NCBI RefSeq assembly: GCF_000801105.2
Contig: NC_079519.1
Span: 5,392,668-5,456,667, forward strand
DNA from: Raphanus sativus
Taxonomy: Eukaryota > Streptophyta > Magnoliopsida > Brassicales > Brassicaceae
Length of the DNA stretch: 64,000 bases
Direction of reading: 5' to 3'
Shown in pieces: positions 22,430 through 35,256 of the stretch (position 1 is the first letter of the stretch; the number at the start of each line of letters is the position of its first letter). A program made the translations under genes and the position numbers. The notes beneath the pieces were generated by a model. The model was not told where the DNA came from. It saw only the letters and a list, made by a program, of their open reading frames with translations, and did not search any database.

Positions 22430-24505
22430 TTAGAAAGTCTGAGTCTTAGGCTTCTCTGGTTCTGCAACTATGTGTAGAGAGTTCTTAGTCTCTATTGTCT
22501 GCCCCCATGGCTGATATGTTGACTGACCAGCGTATGGCGAGTGGGTTGCAGAAGATGAAGACATCGAGGGAGCTGACCAACTCCACGAAGCGGATGAGAC
22601 TACCAGAGAAGCTGCATCAACCAGAACCGGAGCAAATGTACCGATCCCCACAGTATATGGTGAGAAATCTGGCAACGGCAGGTTGTTATTTAGGTATAAG
22701 ACCACTTGTTCCATCGTAGGCCTAGACTCTGGCACGATATTTGAACAGAGCAACCCGAGTTTCATAACCATCTCGACTTCCTCTGGTAAGAACTCATCTC
22801 CCAGTCTCGGGTCAGTGGCCTCAAGCAAAGCATCCTTCTTCCAACACTCACAAACCCATTTGATCATATGTCGTTTCTCGGCTTCCAACTGCGGTTCCAC
22901 TGGTCTTCTTCCACAGGCTACTTCAAGCATGAAAACACCAAAGGCGTAAACATCAGTTCCAGTTGAAGCTCCCATCGTGATTAGCTCAGGCGCCATGTAC
23001 CCTACTGTTCCCACCGCAGCTGTTGTGGCCGCATCGCCTCCATGTTCATGAAACCTAGCCATGCCAAAATCCCCTAACCTACCATTGAACTCCGCGTCCA
23101 GCATAACGTTGGAAGCTTTGACATCTCGGTGCAGAACAACTTGGTCAGCAGCTGTATGGAGGTACCACAGAGCAGACGCTATTCCTTTAACAACCCCAAG
23201 TCTCCGTGACCAAGGAAGAACCGGTTTCGTCTCATCAAACAAATGCTCGTCAAGGCTACCGTTGGGCATGTACTCCGAGACAAGAAGAAGCTCCCGCTTT
23301 CTCCTGCAATACCCGAAAAGTGGAACAAGATTCCTGTGTTTCAGACATTCCATGCTCACCACTTCAGCCACGAATTGCTTCACACCTTCATCACCATTAT
23401 AGGACACTCTCTTTACTGCTATTTCTCTGCCTTGCGGAAGATCTCCTCTATAGACTTCACCAAAGCCTCCTTTTCCGATGAAGTCATCCTTGCTGAAACC
23501 CTTTGTTGCTTTGTACAAGGACTTGTAAGAGAACCTATGCGCATCAAAATCCTTCTCCCATGTTTCAGAAACTTCAGAATACTTCTTCCTCCTGTAGACA
23601 TAAAGTCCAGCAAGAAAAGCCAAAACCGCTACAGCCACACAAACAACCAGGATAATAATCCACCGAGGTAGATTCTTATGCGGAGCTCTAGGATGAGGAA
23701 CTTTAGGAAGCTTTGAGATGTCAAGTCCATGCAGTGATCCTCTGCCTGTGCTGAAACTCCACCAGAGAATATACTGACCACTCACCGCGTTCCCTGTTGC
23801 TGCAGAGAAGCCAACAAACAGTTTGGATCTATTAGGAAAAATCTCTTCAAGGTTGATTGGGTGTGACAAAAGTGGCCGGCTTGGCTTCAGGACTTTAAGA
23901 GGTGCGATCCAGACACTGAGCATAGTGCCATCATAATCCACCCAGACCTGTATAGGCTTCCCACTCAAGAGGTTCATGCTTTCGTTTCTCCCTTTCATGT
24001 CTGAATAGTAAGACGCCCGAGCTACTGCGAGAGATACAGGGTTGTTCACATCAATACCAAGGTGGTTACTACCTTCGGTGTCTTTGTACTCAGGGTTCCA
24101 TATAGTGTCAAGCTCAACAGCAAGAGCGTGAGATCCATTTGCTGACGCGTTGAAAATCCCCAAGAATCTTGAATCTTGTGCGTGCGAGAAATCCAGAGAA
24201 GGAGATACTAAAAAGGTAAGACCATGGCCGCCTTCAACACCTGGCTTAGGCACCAGAGCACACACGAAATGTGTTGAGAAGGAACTGAACTGAATTGGTT
24301 TCTTGTAGAACGCCCGGCCTATTTGATGATCTGAATCGTTTGTCAGCTGCAATAATCCACTGGGAAGTACTTTTGCAGCAGCATCTAGATAAAGATCTTC
24401 TTGGGAGTTAGAGTTTTCATAGACAAACCTTGTCTCTTGTTGACTTGATAGAGAGATGAGATGAAGAGCAGAGATAACCAGGATCTGAAGTAGCCAACGA
24501 GTCAT
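22430..24505 (-). CDS. L-type lectin receptor kinase, LecRK-I.9/DORN1-like
   Basis: An intact intronless gene of 691 residues from the ATG at 24505. Upstream in-frame ATGs (to 24568) would add residues before the signal peptide. Residues 1-21 are the signal peptide and about 24-262 the legume-lectin domain, with AVELDT and NHLGIDVNN at the usual metal-binding region. One membrane span lies at about 283-305 ([20 protein letters not shown]) and the kinase from about 345. Kinase motifs are complete: [24 protein letters not shown] (RD type), GDFGMA and APEL. The kinase and its tail ([18 protein letters not shown]) resemble Arabidopsis DORN1/LecRK-I.9, the extracellular-ATP receptor, more than the other members here. 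ATP perception is known for that protein and only inferred here. The gene is the intact sister of the broken copy at 16646. Confidence 0.9.
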   Translation of the reverse strand: MTRWLLQILVISALHLISLSSQQETRFVYENSNSQEDLYLDAAAKVLPSGLLQLTNDSDHQIGRAFYKKPIQFSSFSTHFVCALVPKPGVEGGHGLTFLVSPSLDFSHAQDSRFLGIFNASANGSHALAVELDTIWNPEYKDTEGSNHLGIDVNNPVSLAVARASYYSDMKGRNESMNLLSGKPIQVWVDYDGTMLSVWIAPLKVLKPSRPLLSHPINLEEIFPNRSKLFVGFSAATGNAVSGQYILWWSFSTGRGSLHGLDISKLPKVPHPRAPHKNLPRWIIILVVCVAVAVLAFLAGLYVYRRKKYSEVSETWEKDFDAHRFSYKSLYKATKGFSKDDFIGKGGFGEVYRGDLPQGREIAVKRVSYNGDEGVKQFVAEVVSMECLKHRNLVPLFGYCRRKRELLLVSEYMPNGSLDEHLFDETKPVLPWSRRLGVVKGIASALWYLHTAADQVVLHRDVKASNVMLDAEFNGRLGDFGMARFHEHGGDAATTAAVGTVGYMAPELITMGASTGTDVYAFGVFMLEVACGRRPVEPQLEAEKRHMIKWVCECWKKDALLEATDPRLGDEFLPEEVEMVMKLGLLCSNIVPESRPTMEQVVLYLNNNLPLPDFSPYTVGIGTFAPVLVDAASLVVSSASWSWSAPSMSSSSATHSPYAGQSTYQPWGQTIETKNSLHIVAEPEKPKTQTF

Positions 24506-26309
24506 TGCAGATGATGAAACAGAGAGTCTGGATCTGATGTGTAAATATTCTCTCATAAAACCTCGCAAGCTGGAGAAAAGGTGAACAAGAAAAGAATGAG
24601 AGCTTCTGTTTCAGTGATCCAAGCCTATAAAACTTTTTAATATCATTTTATTAACAAAAGGACTCATCATTTCTTTTTCTGGCTTTACATACTGTACTCG
24701 ATTAGCACGATGATATTAAATTAGTCAAGAAATAAAGCTTAACGTGGTTTCAAAATATTCCATTTCAGACAAATACTTTTTTTAACGTATATGATATTAT
24801 CAACTTCAGTCCAAAATGACAACGCAACTGCTACACTGAAGCTATTATCTTATAATATAATACGTGTAAGAAGCATCAATATACGTTTAGGGGGGGACCG
24901 TGCACCAACTTTTATGGGATTCGTCTTCTACTTGAAGCTATCTTCTAAGGAAGCAGACAAAAGATAATATTTTAATGAAAACCATATTTTAAACATGTCC
25001 TTGACCTTTCGGAGCAGAATAAAAAAATTCTCCCATGTTTTGTAATGATATTTCAACACAATAGACCAAAAGGAAGACGCCTAGGAAAGCCTGGTATGAT
25101 CATGACAACTACAAGTGTTTTTAAAAATGAAAAGTAATAGACACTGTGGTTACGTCCCTACCTTTGTTGATTACATTCTCACAGGAACAACAAATTAAGT
25201 AACTAAGCTAAGATTAGAGAGAAGGAAGTATTGACAACTGACTATAACATAATACTTTCCTGTGCTACTCATGATCCACCAAATGAAGGTGGGAATTGCA
25301 TAGACAAGATTAGACCGAAGCGGTTTAGTTCTCATAGAAAACCTAAAGGTACAATTGATAAACTTAATTACTAGCTAATCAGCTTTATTTTTATGGCAGC
25401 AGGAGATAAGTATGTTAGTGAAAAAAACATTAATTTAAATGAAAATACCTGCTAACGAAAGGAAGAATCCAAAACAATCAGCAGGGGAATTCAAGCAACT
25501 TCAAGATATACCTCCATTGAGACTCTGCAATCCTCAGAGCTGAGAATACTACTCTCTCAACAATCGGATCTAAACCGTTTTTCGAGTGGCATCCACACAT
25601 GTCTCTTCCCAAAGGTTACTTCAAGCACAAAGACACAAATGTGGGTTGCTAAAAAAGCTGCAATTGTTGCAACCTCTTGGGGAGATTTGGCCTCCAGTTT
25701 CCACAGAGACTGCATTGGTTAACCTCAGTATCTAACATACCATCAGAACCGTTGATATGTGAGCCCCTGTGTGCAACAACCTTTACTACCAGGAAGAACA
25801 TTGCATCATACATATTTTTTTTCTCCCATCTAGAGAGCAGAGAGAGAGATAAGCTACTCCAAGAACCTAAGATCACTATTAAAACCAGTAGAACCAAGCA
25901 TTGTGCTGAGAGTTTTGAAAAGCAATTGAGCAACACCAAGCAGATAAAAAAAAAGGAGAATTCACCTTCAACTAATCCCTAATCGAGGCTTCAGAATCTA
26001 CGAGTGTCTAATTTTTCCTTTTCCGTTCATCGGCCGTCTCTATTCCGGCGAAGAATACAGCTGATACAACGACGAGAATCGTCATCTCCGTCAGAAGCTT
26101 TAGGCACGACGCAGAGAAAGGAATAAACTGAAACTGACATTTAAATCCTCAACTTCTAAAAATAATCCAAAAGAGCCCTTAACTCCTAAATAGATCATTT
26201 TAATCCAGACTCTCTGTCAAACAAGCACAATAAATCATAAATTGCCGGAGCTAATTCATTAATTAATTAATTTATACATTCTCTAAAACATTTTTTTCAC
26301 AATAATATA
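24506..26309. other. 5' flank of kinase 2 and spacer
   Basis: Includes the promoter of kinase 2 and, at about 25488-25830, the block homologous to the interrupted flank of kinase 1 (19270-19421 plus 21362-21640). This block provides the empty site for the element at 19425. Small open frames at 25649-25982 lie in it and show no recognisable protein. Confidence 0.5.
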
Positions 26310-26936
26310 TAGGCCTGGGCGTTCGGGTACCCATTCGGGTTCGGTTCGGGTTTTTCGGATTTCGGTTCTATTTTGTAACACCTTCTAGGTCCCATTCTAG
26401 TAAATCTACAAGTTCGGTTCGGGTTCGGATATAACACATCGGTTTCGGTTCGGTTCGGATAATACCCGAAGTAACCATATATCATTCGGATTCGGGTTAT
26501 ATAAGATCGGTTCGGATATACCCTAAGTAAAATCTAAAATTCAATAGAAAAACATAAAAAAATATACTTATTTATATATAATGGAGTATTTAAGATATTT
26601 TTTTAAAAAAATTAGATACTTATTGTTAGATATCATGTTGAAATAAACATGAAATTGAATATTTGAAGTACATATTTATGTTTTAAATATTTATATTATA
26701 TATTAATTCGGACATTCGGATCGGTTTGTTCGGATATTTTTCGGGTTTTTCGGGTTTTTCGGGTTTTTCGGATTATCCATTCGGGTTCGGTTAATAACAC
26801 TTCGGGTTCGGATATGTTTTGTAACACCCTACAAGATCCATTCGGATATTTTTTAGAATTCGGATTCGGTTCGGATCGGGTTTTTCGGTTCGGGTTCGGT
26901 TCGGATTTCGGATTACGGGTTTTATGCCCAGCCCTA
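26310..26936. mobile_element. Non-autonomous hAT element, exact 8-bp target duplication
   Basis: Terminal repeats are TAGGCCTGGGC on the left and TAGGGCTGGGC in reverse complement on the right. Both sides are flanked by ATAATATA (26302-26309 and 26937-26944). The subterminal regions consist of degenerate TTCGGGTTCGG repeats, typical of hAT transposase-binding arrays. There is no transposase; the open frames in it are repeat artefacts. Confidence 0.85.
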
Positions 26937-27059
26937 ATAATATATCCTTTTGCAAGCAAATTATGACAAAATAAAAAGAAATCTTCGCAAAAAAGAGAAA
27001 ACAAAACAAATTACAAGAACACAAGGCTTCAGCGTTGAGTTTAAGTTTGTTATTAGATC

Positions 27060-29075
27060 TCAACGTCCTACTCCGTACTGGATCGAGTGAGTAATAAACA
27101 TAGACTCACTCGCCGAACCGTCAGACACCACCACAGACGAGCTTCCTCCCACCACGACCGAACTAAGCACCCCAATCCCCGGAGAATCCGGAGAGAAATC
27201 CGGCAACGGAACCAGCTCCTCAAGGTACTGCACCACTCTCTCCATCTCCGGCCTCGCTTCCGGGACTAGATTCGTGCACAGCAGCCCCACTTTCATCACC
27301 AACTCCACAGACCTAGACTCAAACGCCTCACCACCACCTCTCAGCTTCTCATCTCGAGCCTCCAGCATATCCTTCTTCCTCCAGCACTCACAAACCCATC
27401 TCACAAGAAACTGCTTCTCCACCGCCTCCGTCATCTCCACGGGCCTCCTCCCGCATGCCACTTCGAGCAAGAACGCTCCGAACGCGTACACGTCGGTTCT
27501 CGTCGAAGCTCCCATCGAAGTCAGCTCGGGAGCCATGTATCCCACTGTTCCCACAGCTCCCGTAGTCGTCGGGTTAGCTCCGTGTTCGTGGTACCTCGCC
27601 ATACCGAAGTCTCCCAGCTTCCCGTTAAACTCCGAGTCCAGCATCACGTTGGAAGCTTTGATGTCTCTGTGGAGAACCACCTGCGTCGCTTCTCTGTGCA
27701 AGTAACAAACCGCTGACGCTATTCCTTTAACAATCCAAAACCTTTTCGACCAAGTAAGAGCCGCCGGTTCTTGGTTATAAAACAAGAACCGGTCTAGGCT
27801 TCCATTAGGCATGTACTCGGAGACGAGAAAGAACTCTCCCTTCCTCCTGCAGTACCCGAGTAGCGGGACTAAGTTCCTGTGGTCTAACCTCCCCATGCTC
27901 GCGATCTCCGCCACGAACTGCTTCATCCCTCGCTCTCCTCCTCCGTCGCGGTGTGAGAATCTTTTCACCGCTACTACGTCTCCTTCCCGAGGGAGAGTTC
28001 CTTTGTAGACTTCTCCGAACCCTCCTTTGCCGAGAAACCCGTCTCTGTGGAAACCTCTCGTTGCTTTGTAGATAGTTTTGTAAGAGTAACGGTGTGGACC
28101 GTACTCTTTCTCCCACTCCTCTCTTACTTCCGCGTACTTGTTTCTCCTGTAGAGGTAAGCTCCTCCGAGAAGCAGCAAGATTATGATTCCGAGGACGATC
28201 AAGAGAAGAATCATCAGAGTAGAGAGTTTTTTCTTGGGACGAGGGACGTTAGGGAGTTTAGAGATGTCTAGGCTCTGTAGTGACTGTTTGCTTCTGCTGA
28301 AAGACCAACCGAGTATGTAATGGTTGTTTGCTAACTGCCCTGTTGCCGCAGAGAATCCCACAAACATTCTTCCCTGGAGAACCTGTGAGAGATCGAGGGG
28401 TGTTGAGATGAGACTCCGGCTCGGCTTCTGAGCGTTAAGAGGCGCAAGTGAAACGTTTAGCACGGTTCCATCGTAGTCCACCCAGACCTGGATGGAATCT
28501 CCACTCAAGAGATTGATGCTTTTACTCCGACCTTGTTTGTCTGAAAAGTAAGCAGCTGGAGCAGAGACGTTCGACATGAGGCTGTTCACGTCGACGCCAA
28601 CGTGGTTGTTATCGATGTCGTCGAACTCCGCGCTTTGGACTGTATCAAGCTCGACAGCGAAGATGCGAGACGAAGGTGATCCGTTGCTTGTGGTGTTGAA
28701 AAGGCCCAAGTACTGAGTTGCATCTGCCTCTGAGAGATTCGTGGTGGGAGATAGGAAGAAGGCTATCCCGTTCCCTCCGGTTTTTCCCGGTTTAAGCACC
28801 ATCGCACACACGAAATGAGTGTAGAAGGAGAGGTGGGATTCATCAGATGAGTTGAAGAACTCCAAGGGATGCTTGAAGAAAGCGTGACCCATCTTTTGCT
28901 CTGAAGTGTTGGTTAGCTGGAGTAGTCCACTGGGAAGGATCTGAGCGACCCCATCAACTTGGAGATCTCCCTGGCGAAAACCGTTGAAGATGAAGCTGGT
29001 TTCTTGCTGACTTGAGGGATGAATCAGAAGAAGAAAAGAGATCACCATCCAGATCAGATCCAGTCCTTGAGCCAT
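27060..29075 (-). CDS. L-type lectin receptor kinase, LecRK-I type
   Basis: An intact intronless gene of 671 residues. The signal peptide is [20 protein letters not shown] and the lectin domain spans about 25-265 ([23 protein letters not shown]). The membrane span is near 287-308 ([20 protein letters not shown]) and the kinase runs from about 345 to 620, with [31 protein letters not shown] and APEL. The tail ends [14 protein letters not shown]. Its GC content and sequence stand apart from the neighbours: it matches neither the DORN1-like pair nor the group of three, though its tail shares the MFITHS motif with the latter. A Gly-rich insertion ([14 protein letters not shown]) follows the catalytic-lysine strand. 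A plasma-membrane receptor kinase is inferred; the ligand is unknown. Confidence 0.88.
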   Translation of the reverse strand: MAQGLDLIWMVISFLLLIHPSSQQETSFIFNGFRQGDLQVDGVAQILPSGLLQLTNTSEQKMGHAFFKHPLEFFNSSDESHLSFYTHFVCAMVLKPGKTGGNGIAFFLSPTTNLSEADATQYLGLFNTTSNGSPSSRIFAVELDTVQSAEFDDIDNNHVGVDVNSLMSNVSAPAAYFSDKQGRSKSINLLSGDSIQVWVDYDGTVLNVSLAPLNAQKPSRSLISTPLDLSQVLQGRMFVGFSAATGQLANNHYILGWSFSRSKQSLQSLDISKLPNVPRPKKKLSTLMILLLIVLGIIILLLLGGAYLYRRNKYAEVREEWEKEYGPHRYSYKTIYKATRGFHRDGFLGKGGFGEVYKGTLPREGDVVAVKRFSHRDGGGERGMKQFVAEIASMGRLDHRNLVPLLGYCRRKGEFFLVSEYMPNGSLDRFLFYNQEPAALTWSKRFWIVKGIASAVCYLHREATQVVLHRDIKASNVMLDSEFNGKLGDFGMARYHEHGANPTTTGAVGTVGYMAPELTSMGASTRTDVYAFGAFLLEVACGRRPVEMTEAVEKQFLVRWVCECWRKKDMLEARDEKLRGGGEAFESRSVELVMKVGLLCTNLVPEARPEMERVVQYLEELVPLPDFSPDSPGIGVLSSVVVGGSSSVVVSDGSASESMFITHSIQYGVGR

Positions 29076-29629
29076 TTGTTAATGGAACAGAGTTTTTTTT
29101 TTTTGCTATATTGAGAATAAATAAGCTTGTCTCTGACTCTGAGTCAATGGTAATGGTAAATAACTATCTTCTCCATCTGCAGAAACAAGGTCATATCATT
29201 GCTCCACAAGAAGAACATTCTGCATTTTGCCATTTCCAAGAAATTTTGGCAACAGTTGACTTAAAAAGAATATGGTAATTTCCAGAGACAGCTATTCATA
29301 TATTTTGTATTCTTCGTTTTAAAAGAATATTCAAATGCCAAAGGCTTCTGACTGATCGTCATACCAAGTCCTACTTTTCTTAAACCATACAGAAAGTTTA
29401 TCTGTCACTATCTATGGATATTTTAATTCTGTTGCCTGTGGTTCATGGGTGAATCATGCATCTCCTAGGATACCTTGCAGGTACTTGAGATCAGCATGAA
29501 TAAGGATAAAGACTAACACCATTTGTAAACAATTTCGTAACCAGAATATGTATCAGCTCTCTCACTACAGAACAAACGACAACCTGTTGACTTCATTGTC
29601 AAAGAACAAAAAAAAAACTGATGCAAATC
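29076..29629. other. 5' flank of kinase 3
   Basis: Promoter side of the minus-strand kinase. A short open frame (29012-29278) overlaps its 5' end and is not convincing. No other feature was seen. Confidence 0.4.
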
Positions 29630-29866
29630 TGTTGGGATTGTGAAAGCCCATGTCCAACTCTATTTATCTGATTAGTACGATATTGTCCACTTTGGGCCTT
29701 AATGGCAAGCCCGCATGGATTTAATTTTGGTTTCTATCCCAAAAGGCCTCGTACTAATTAGAGTTAGACTTCTCTTTATATATTAGACACTTCTTGTCTA
29801 ATTCTCCAATGTGGGACTTAGATTGCATCTCTCAAAATCCTCTCACACAGAGTTCAAGCTTTTGCA
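29630..29866. mobile_element. Solo LTR, TRIM-sized
   Basis: The 237-bp segment starts TGTTGGGATTGTG and ends TTTTGCA (TG...CA). It is flanked by an exact 5-bp duplication AAATC (29625-29629 and 29867-29871). It contains a TATA-like TTTATATATT. No internal retrotransposon sequence or second LTR was seen, so it is a solo LTR left by recombination. The small size suggests a terminal-repeat retrotransposon in miniature. Confidence 0.75.
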
Positions 29867-30135
29867 AAATCTCTAATGTTTGAATGTTATATAATCTATA
29901 ATAGGCTCATGCCTTGAATAAAGAGTGACAACAACCGATTATCAAAGTATTTAGTAAAGTAGCTACAAGAATTTACACAAAAGATTAGTCTTTTAAAAAA
30001 AAAAAAAATCTTTCTACCAGTCAAACTTTGTGGAGAATGTCAACAAGAACATGTGTGAGTATATGAGAAAACAAAAAAAATCTGATGGAAATGGACGAAA
30101 ACAATCAAATAACAAGAAGTTGTTAGAAACTTTCA

Positions 30136-32157
30136 TCATCGTCCACTCCCGTAGAGGAGTGAATGAGTAACGAACATAGAGTTGTTGGATGAGGAAGAAG
30201 ACAGTGACAGTGAAGGGAGCATGAGCTGTGCCTGTGAAAACACACTTGGAGTGAGCACTCCAATTCCAGGAGAATACGGCCAAAACTCAGGCAAAGCTAG
30301 ATTCCCGTTTAAGTACTGCACCACTTGTTCCATGGACGGTCTTGCCTCTGGAGCAAGGTTTGCACACAGCAAACCGACTTTCAGAACCCTCTCCACTTCC
30401 TGGGATGAGAACTCCGTCAGCCTTGGATCAACAGCATCAATCAAAGAAGATCTTCTCCAGCATTCACCAACCCATTTGATCAGAAAACGTTTCGCAGCCG
30501 AAAAGCCAGGCTCCACAGGTCTCCTCCCACAAGTTATCTCAAGCAAGAAAACACCAAAAGCGTATACATCAGTTCCAGTGGAAGGTCCCATTGTTGTAAG
30601 CTCAGGCGCCATGTAACCAACAGTTCCAACTGCAGCCGTTGTGGTTGGATCAGTCCCTCTGTCGTATAACCTGGACATACCAAAATCTCCCAACCTTCCG
30701 TTAAACTCTGCGTCCAGCATAACGTTAGAAGCTTTGATATCTCTGTGTATAACAACTTGGTCAGCTTCTGTATGCAAGTAACTAAGAGCTGACGCAATGT
30801 CTTTCAGAATAGCAAATCTTCTCCACCAGGGGAGAGTAGCTCTATCATCATCACTAAACAAGCAATGATCAAGGCTACCGTTTGGCATGTACTCAGAGAC
30901 AAGTAACAACTCATGTTTCCTCCTGCAATAACCAAGAAGTGGAACCAAGCTCCTGTGTTTTAAACTCCTCATGCAAACAATCTCAGCCACAAACTGCTTC
31001 ATACCTTGCTCGCCGTCGTGGGATACTTTCTTCACAGCCACTTCTCTCAGCTCTATGCTCCGAGGTAGCGTCCCTTTGTAGACTTCACCGAAACCTCCTT
31101 TCCCAAGAAACTCACTTCTACTAAACCCTTTTGTTGCTTTGTATAAAGATTTGTAGGAGTACCTGAGTGGACCGTACTCCTTTTCCCATTCCTCTCTCAC
31201 TTCGGCGTACAAGTTTCTCCTATACATATAAGCTCCAAAGAGAAGCACCAAAACTAAGAAAGCTACTAAACCAAGCAGAGCATAGAGCACACGAGATGAA
31301 TTAGACTTGTTTTTATTCCTCGGATGAGGAACTTCGGGAAGTTTCGAGATGTCAATCTTCTGCAGCGACGCCATGCTTTTGCTAAAACTCCACCCGAGTA
31401 CGTACTGGTCGACCATGATCGACCCGGTTGCACCTGAAAACCCCACAAACATCCTTCTCCCTTGCACAATCTCGGTAAGATTGATGATGGATGTTGACGA
31501 CAAAAGAGGTCGGCTTGGTTTCTGGTTATCAAGAGGAGCAATTGAGACGTTGAGTGTTGTTCCCTCGTAATCCACCCAAACCTGGATAGGATCTCCACTC
31601 AAAAGCTGCATATCTATCTCTCTACCTTCTCTGTCCGAATAATAAGAAGCGTTAGCAGATTTAACCGACTTCGCGCTGTTCACATCGATCCCGACGTGAT
31701 TGTCGCTGATGTCCAGCACATCCGGAGCTTTAGATATATCAAGCTCGACAGCCAACACACGTGTCGAGGCAGATCCCTCCGCGTTGAAAAGACCAAAGAA
31801 TCGAGTCGGTTCAGCGCCTAGGAAATCAGTGGAATGAGACAGGAAAAACGCCATGCCGTGGCCGCTGACGTCACCTACGCGGACCAGGGCACACACGAAA
31901 TGCGTGGAGAAAGAGACCGGTTCGGATGGTTTGAACTCGATAGGCTGCTCGAAGTAAGCACGGCCTATCTGCGTCGTCGTTTCGTTCGTGAGTTGCAGGA
32001 CGTGGTTTCTTGGAATGATTTTTGCACCGCCCTGAAGGTGGATACGATGGTCTCCTTGGTCGAAGCCGTTGTAGACGAACGTTGTTGTCTCTTGTTGGAA
32101 TGACGTGCAGACACAACACATCATCCAGATGATTCCCAGAAGCGATCCTCGAATCAT
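30136..32157 (-). CDS. L-type lectin receptor kinase, LecRK-I type (copy A of three)
   Basis: An intact intronless gene of 673 residues. The signal peptide lies at about 1-20 ([12 protein letters not shown]) and the lectin domain at about 22-270 ([34 protein letters not shown]). The membrane span is near 290-312 ([19 protein letters not shown]). In the kinase, [30 protein letters not shown] and APEL are all present. The C-terminus is [14 protein letters not shown]. It is closest to the copies at 47614 and 56565, sharing [21 protein letters not shown] starts and the [12 protein letters not shown] linker. Its 5' flank is homologous to theirs but has been invaded by a LINE and a Helitron. Role inferred as a plasma-membrane receptor; ligand unknown. 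Confidence 0.88.
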   Translation of the reverse strand: MIRGSLLGIIWMMCCVCTSFQQETTTFVYNGFDQGDHRIHLQGGAKIIPRNHVLQLTNETTTQIGRAYFEQPIEFKPSEPVSFSTHFVCALVRVGDVSGHGMAFFLSHSTDFLGAEPTRFFGLFNAEGSASTRVLAVELDISKAPDVLDISDNHVGIDVNSAKSVKSANASYYSDREGREIDMQLLSGDPIQVWVDYEGTTLNVSIAPLDNQKPSRPLLSSTSIINLTEIVQGRRMFVGFSGATGSIMVDQYVLGWSFSKSMASLQKIDISKLPEVPHPRNKNKSNSSRVLYALLGLVAFLVLVLLFGAYMYRRNLYAEVREEWEKEYGPLRYSYKSLYKATKGFSRSEFLGKGGFGEVYKGTLPRSIELREVAVKKVSHDGEQGMKQFVAEIVCMRSLKHRSLVPLLGYCRRKHELLLVSEYMPNGSLDHCLFSDDDRATLPWWRRFAILKDIASALSYLHTEADQVVIHRDIKASNVMLDAEFNGRLGDFGMSRLYDRGTDPTTTAAVGTVGYMAPELTTMGPSTGTDVYAFGVFLLEITCGRRPVEPGFSAAKRFLIKWVGECWRRSSLIDAVDPRLTEFSSQEVERVLKVGLLCANLAPEARPSMEQVVQYLNGNLALPEFWPYSPGIGVLTPSVFSQAQLMLPSLSLSSSSSNNSMFVTHSLLYGSGR

Positions 32158-32860
32158 TGAGAACAGAGAGAGTTAACGTTCTTGTTTTGATTTCTTTAGT
32201 TTCCTTCTTTCTCTTCTGAAAAAAAATGGTTAACAGTTATCTCTTCCTCTCTGGTTGTAGACCCAATGAATATGACAAGAGAGAGTCAAATACTTACGGC
32301 TGCTTTGGAATCTTTATGGTATAGAACTTTTCCCTTGGTAAAGACTTTCAGACACCTGTCTTAGTCAAGACAGCAAAAAATGAATTCCATAACAGAAAAG
32401 ATATATTGGTAATAAAGTGGCTTGATGGGCCTTTTATATTATTAAGGAAGAAAATCCCAAAAGATTTATCATTGAAATTAAAAGGTTGACCCTGAAACTG
32501 CAAACCAAGCTTCTAATAAATTGAGTGACTTCAAAGTCAAATCATTGAAACTGTCAAGTTAACGGAATTCAAGTCCTATATACGGTATAAAATATCCAGG
32601 CGTAAGATACTCATTGACATTAAAATACTACATGATAATATGAAGGGGATAACTTTCTCTGTATAATATGCATATTGTACTATATATTTATGTCAGGGTC
32701 AACTTTACATGACAACGACCATTTAAATCTCATTTTAAGCAACAAAGAATGTCATATCCACACACTTCAAGGTGATTTCCACCATCTTTCCCAATATTTC
32801 ATGGCTATTTATAATATCCAAATTATATGAACTAGGCAAAATTATTAGAACCTCAGATCC
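32158..32860. repeat. 5' flank of kinase copy A, duplicated in copies B and C
   Basis: Sequence such as TCTTAGTCAAGACAG, GGTAATAAAGTGGCTT and TTTATGTCAGGGTCAACTTT recurs upstream of the genes at 47614 (50753-51180) and 56565 (58725-59110). It is promoter-proximal duplicated sequence with no gene. Confidence 0.6.
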
Positions 32861-32876
32861 AATTGATAACAATTCT

Positions 32877-33638
32877 TTTTTTTTTTCTTTTTGTCGACAG
32901 CATTACAGACTCAAATAGACTCTGTAAACCAAACTGGTTGCTCTGTATCCATATGGACCGTAAACGACGATTGTTACCTCACACCACGTGCTAAGCGATC
33001 CGCCATAATGTTTTGCGTCCTTGATATATGAATAATTTCCGAGCTGTGGAAACTCCTTTTAAGACACCTGATGTCTTCTAAATAACTTGCAAATGCCGGC
33101 CATTCTTCAGGTTCCGAAACCATCTTTACCAGTTGAGAACAATCCGTTGCAAATGTAACATTATATTGTCGCAAATTCCGCATGCATTCCATTGCCCAAA
33201 TGAGAGCCTCCACTTCTGTGTGTAAAGGTGACTGACTAGCCCTTGTGTTTCTTGCTCCCAACAGTCCTTCGAATCCTTCCAAGGTACTATACCATCCTTG
33301 TCCTGAAAAGGTATCATCCGTTTTCCATGATCCATCCGTGAAACACCAACGTCCCGAACGAGCCGGAGTAACCTTATCCGCTGTATGTGTGCCTACATTC
33401 TTGCTCTGATCCACCCCTTTCTGTACTTCCTTCCAAAGTAAAGCCTCTGTTGTTGCCAGTTGAAGAGTATCCCTAGGATCCATATCTATATTACTAAATA
33501 CTTTATTATTTCTTGCTTTCCATATATACCAAAGCATCCAAGCAAATTGATGATCATCCATTGATAGCCTGATTCTCCAGAATAAGTAATCCATATTCGA
33601 AAATAAAGACTGTCCTGGAAAGTGATCATGATCCGTCA
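32877..33638 (-). mobile_element. 5'-truncated LINE with RNase H domain
   Basis: The minus strand encodes the C-terminal RNase H-like domain of a plant LINE (to about 32974). Visible are CFTDGSWKTDD, TEVEALIWAMECM, FATDCSQLVKM and RTQNIMADRLARG, which supply the expected acidic residues. Beyond the stop lies a short A-rich tail, seen as a T run at 32876-32893. A 16-bp target duplication AATTGATAACAATTCT flanks it exactly (32861-32876 and 33639-33654). The reverse transcriptase and ORF1 are missing, as in a typical 5'-truncated insertion. Confidence 0.88.
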
Positions 33639-33654
33639 AATTGATAACAATTCT

Positions 33655-34043
33655 AAATTCACAAAATCTGCTAAGGATGCTATCCGCAATGAGAAAAAAG
33701 GTCAAGCATTATAAACGAAATGCACCAAACTTTTAGAAACATTTTTCCTAATAATATAACTTGTTTCAAAGGAGAAGGTCATAACCTTACCTCTTACCGG
33801 GATGAAACATACATTTCTCCTATGTAATAGAGTTTGCACTTGGCATCATGATCACATCCGTCTCTTGCTTGCTGTCCCATTATGCAGATGGCAACCAAAA
33901 TCTACAAGAGAACAATTTATATGAATACTGTGAATAAAGTCACCCAATGAAACAGTGTTTCCTTCTTTGTTGATATGTCTATGAATGTCACAATCAAATA
34001 GAAAACAGCCAAGAGATTAACACTAATTTTTTTTAAGGAACAA
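33655..34043. repeat. Duplicated 5' flank of copy A, continued
   Basis: Contains AACTTTTAGAAACATTTTTC and GATGAAACATACAT-type sequence that recurs upstream of the copy at 56565 (about 59260-59370). No gene. Confidence 0.5.
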
Positions 34044-34722
34044 CTAGATTCTGATCCGCCCTTCAGAGGGCGGGTATATTTTCTGTTGAAAAAATTAAGT
34101 TTATGTCATGAATATTTTTTATCCTTGATAAATTATATTTGTTAAGAATTTTATGAAATTTATCTAAAATTATTGTATGAATTATTTTTGTTATTTTAAA
34201 TATGACCAAAATTTTGAAGACTCCAAATAATTCGGACTCGTATTATGATTTTTGTTTATTAACCTGATGTTAAACTTGTGAATGATTTCACAGTGATTTT
34301 AGTATTTTAATTTAAATAAAAAGTTTAATATTTTTAAACTATTGTTTTTTTGCTATAGACCCGTTATATATTGATAAAATCTGTTTTTGTGTATTTTAAG
34401 AAGTTTATATGATTTTTTATTTTAAATGAAACTATTTTTTTTAATATTTGAGAACATTCGGTCTTCAGAATCTAGATTCTGATCCGCCCTTTCAAAAAGA
34501 CATGTATATTTTTTGTTTAACTTTTTCTAGATATTTAATTGTAATACTTGTGTTTTTTTTCTTAATCATATTTTTTTGTAGTCATATATGTATATAAATC
34601 TTAATCAAAATCTATTTGATTTACTGTAGACATAATAGTAATTTAAAGTTGGCCGGCATACACTCGTTTCTTTATAATTATAAATCCATTTTTTGTAATC
34701 ATATTTATCTATTCAGATTAGG

Positions 34723-35176
34723 CCTAGACATATCCAAACTGAATTTGAAAACTCGAAAAGTAACTGCAAATCCTAAAAATACCTCGAGAAATATATCTGA
34801 AACTTACCCAAAATCAGATCCGAAAACCCGAAAGGTATCTCAAATTTTACCCGAACACCCAAATTATATTTTTTGGAAATCTAAAATTTACCCGAAACCT
34901 GAAATTATACCTAAAAACCTGAACCTGAAACTTAAAAAAATATCTGAAATATCCAAAATACACAAAATCATCCAAATTTACCTAATATATAATAATTTTT
35001 GAGTATTTCGAATACCCGATTGGGTCTCTTGTAGGACGTAGATCCAAACCGAAACTTGTGGGTCCCCATAAAAAAGATCCAATAAATATTTTAGCATAGA
35101 CTCGGATCTGAACCTGTATTTTCGGATCCGTTCTAGTTTGGTTCTTCGGGTCCGGTAAAATGTTAGACCTATATTA
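34723..35176. mobile_element. Probable hAT-like element within the Helitron
   Basis: It starts TAGGCCTAGACATATCC and ends, in reverse complement, TAGGTCTAACATTTTACC. Subterminal regions hold repeated ACCCGAAAACC and CGGGTCC motifs. The flanks (ATTCAGAT and TATTAGAT) match only partly, so the target duplication is not secure. Confidence 0.4.
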
Positions 35177-35256
35177 GATCATGATCTGTGCTTGAAGCTC
35201 TTCGGGTCCAGTAAAATGTTAGACCTATATTAGATCTTGATTTGTGCTTGAAGCGC
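35145..35256. repeat. 56-bp tandem duplication
   Basis: Two head-to-tail copies of a 56-bp unit containing TTCGGGTCC, AAAATGTTAGACCTATATT and TGTGCTTGAAG. They differ at a few positions. The first copy includes the right end of the hAT-like element. Confidence 0.75.

Noticed and set aside
26696..27063. Open frames reading NPNRTRTEKPDPNR-like sequence
   Set aside because: They are translations of the degenerate TTCGGGTTCGG repeats in the hAT element.
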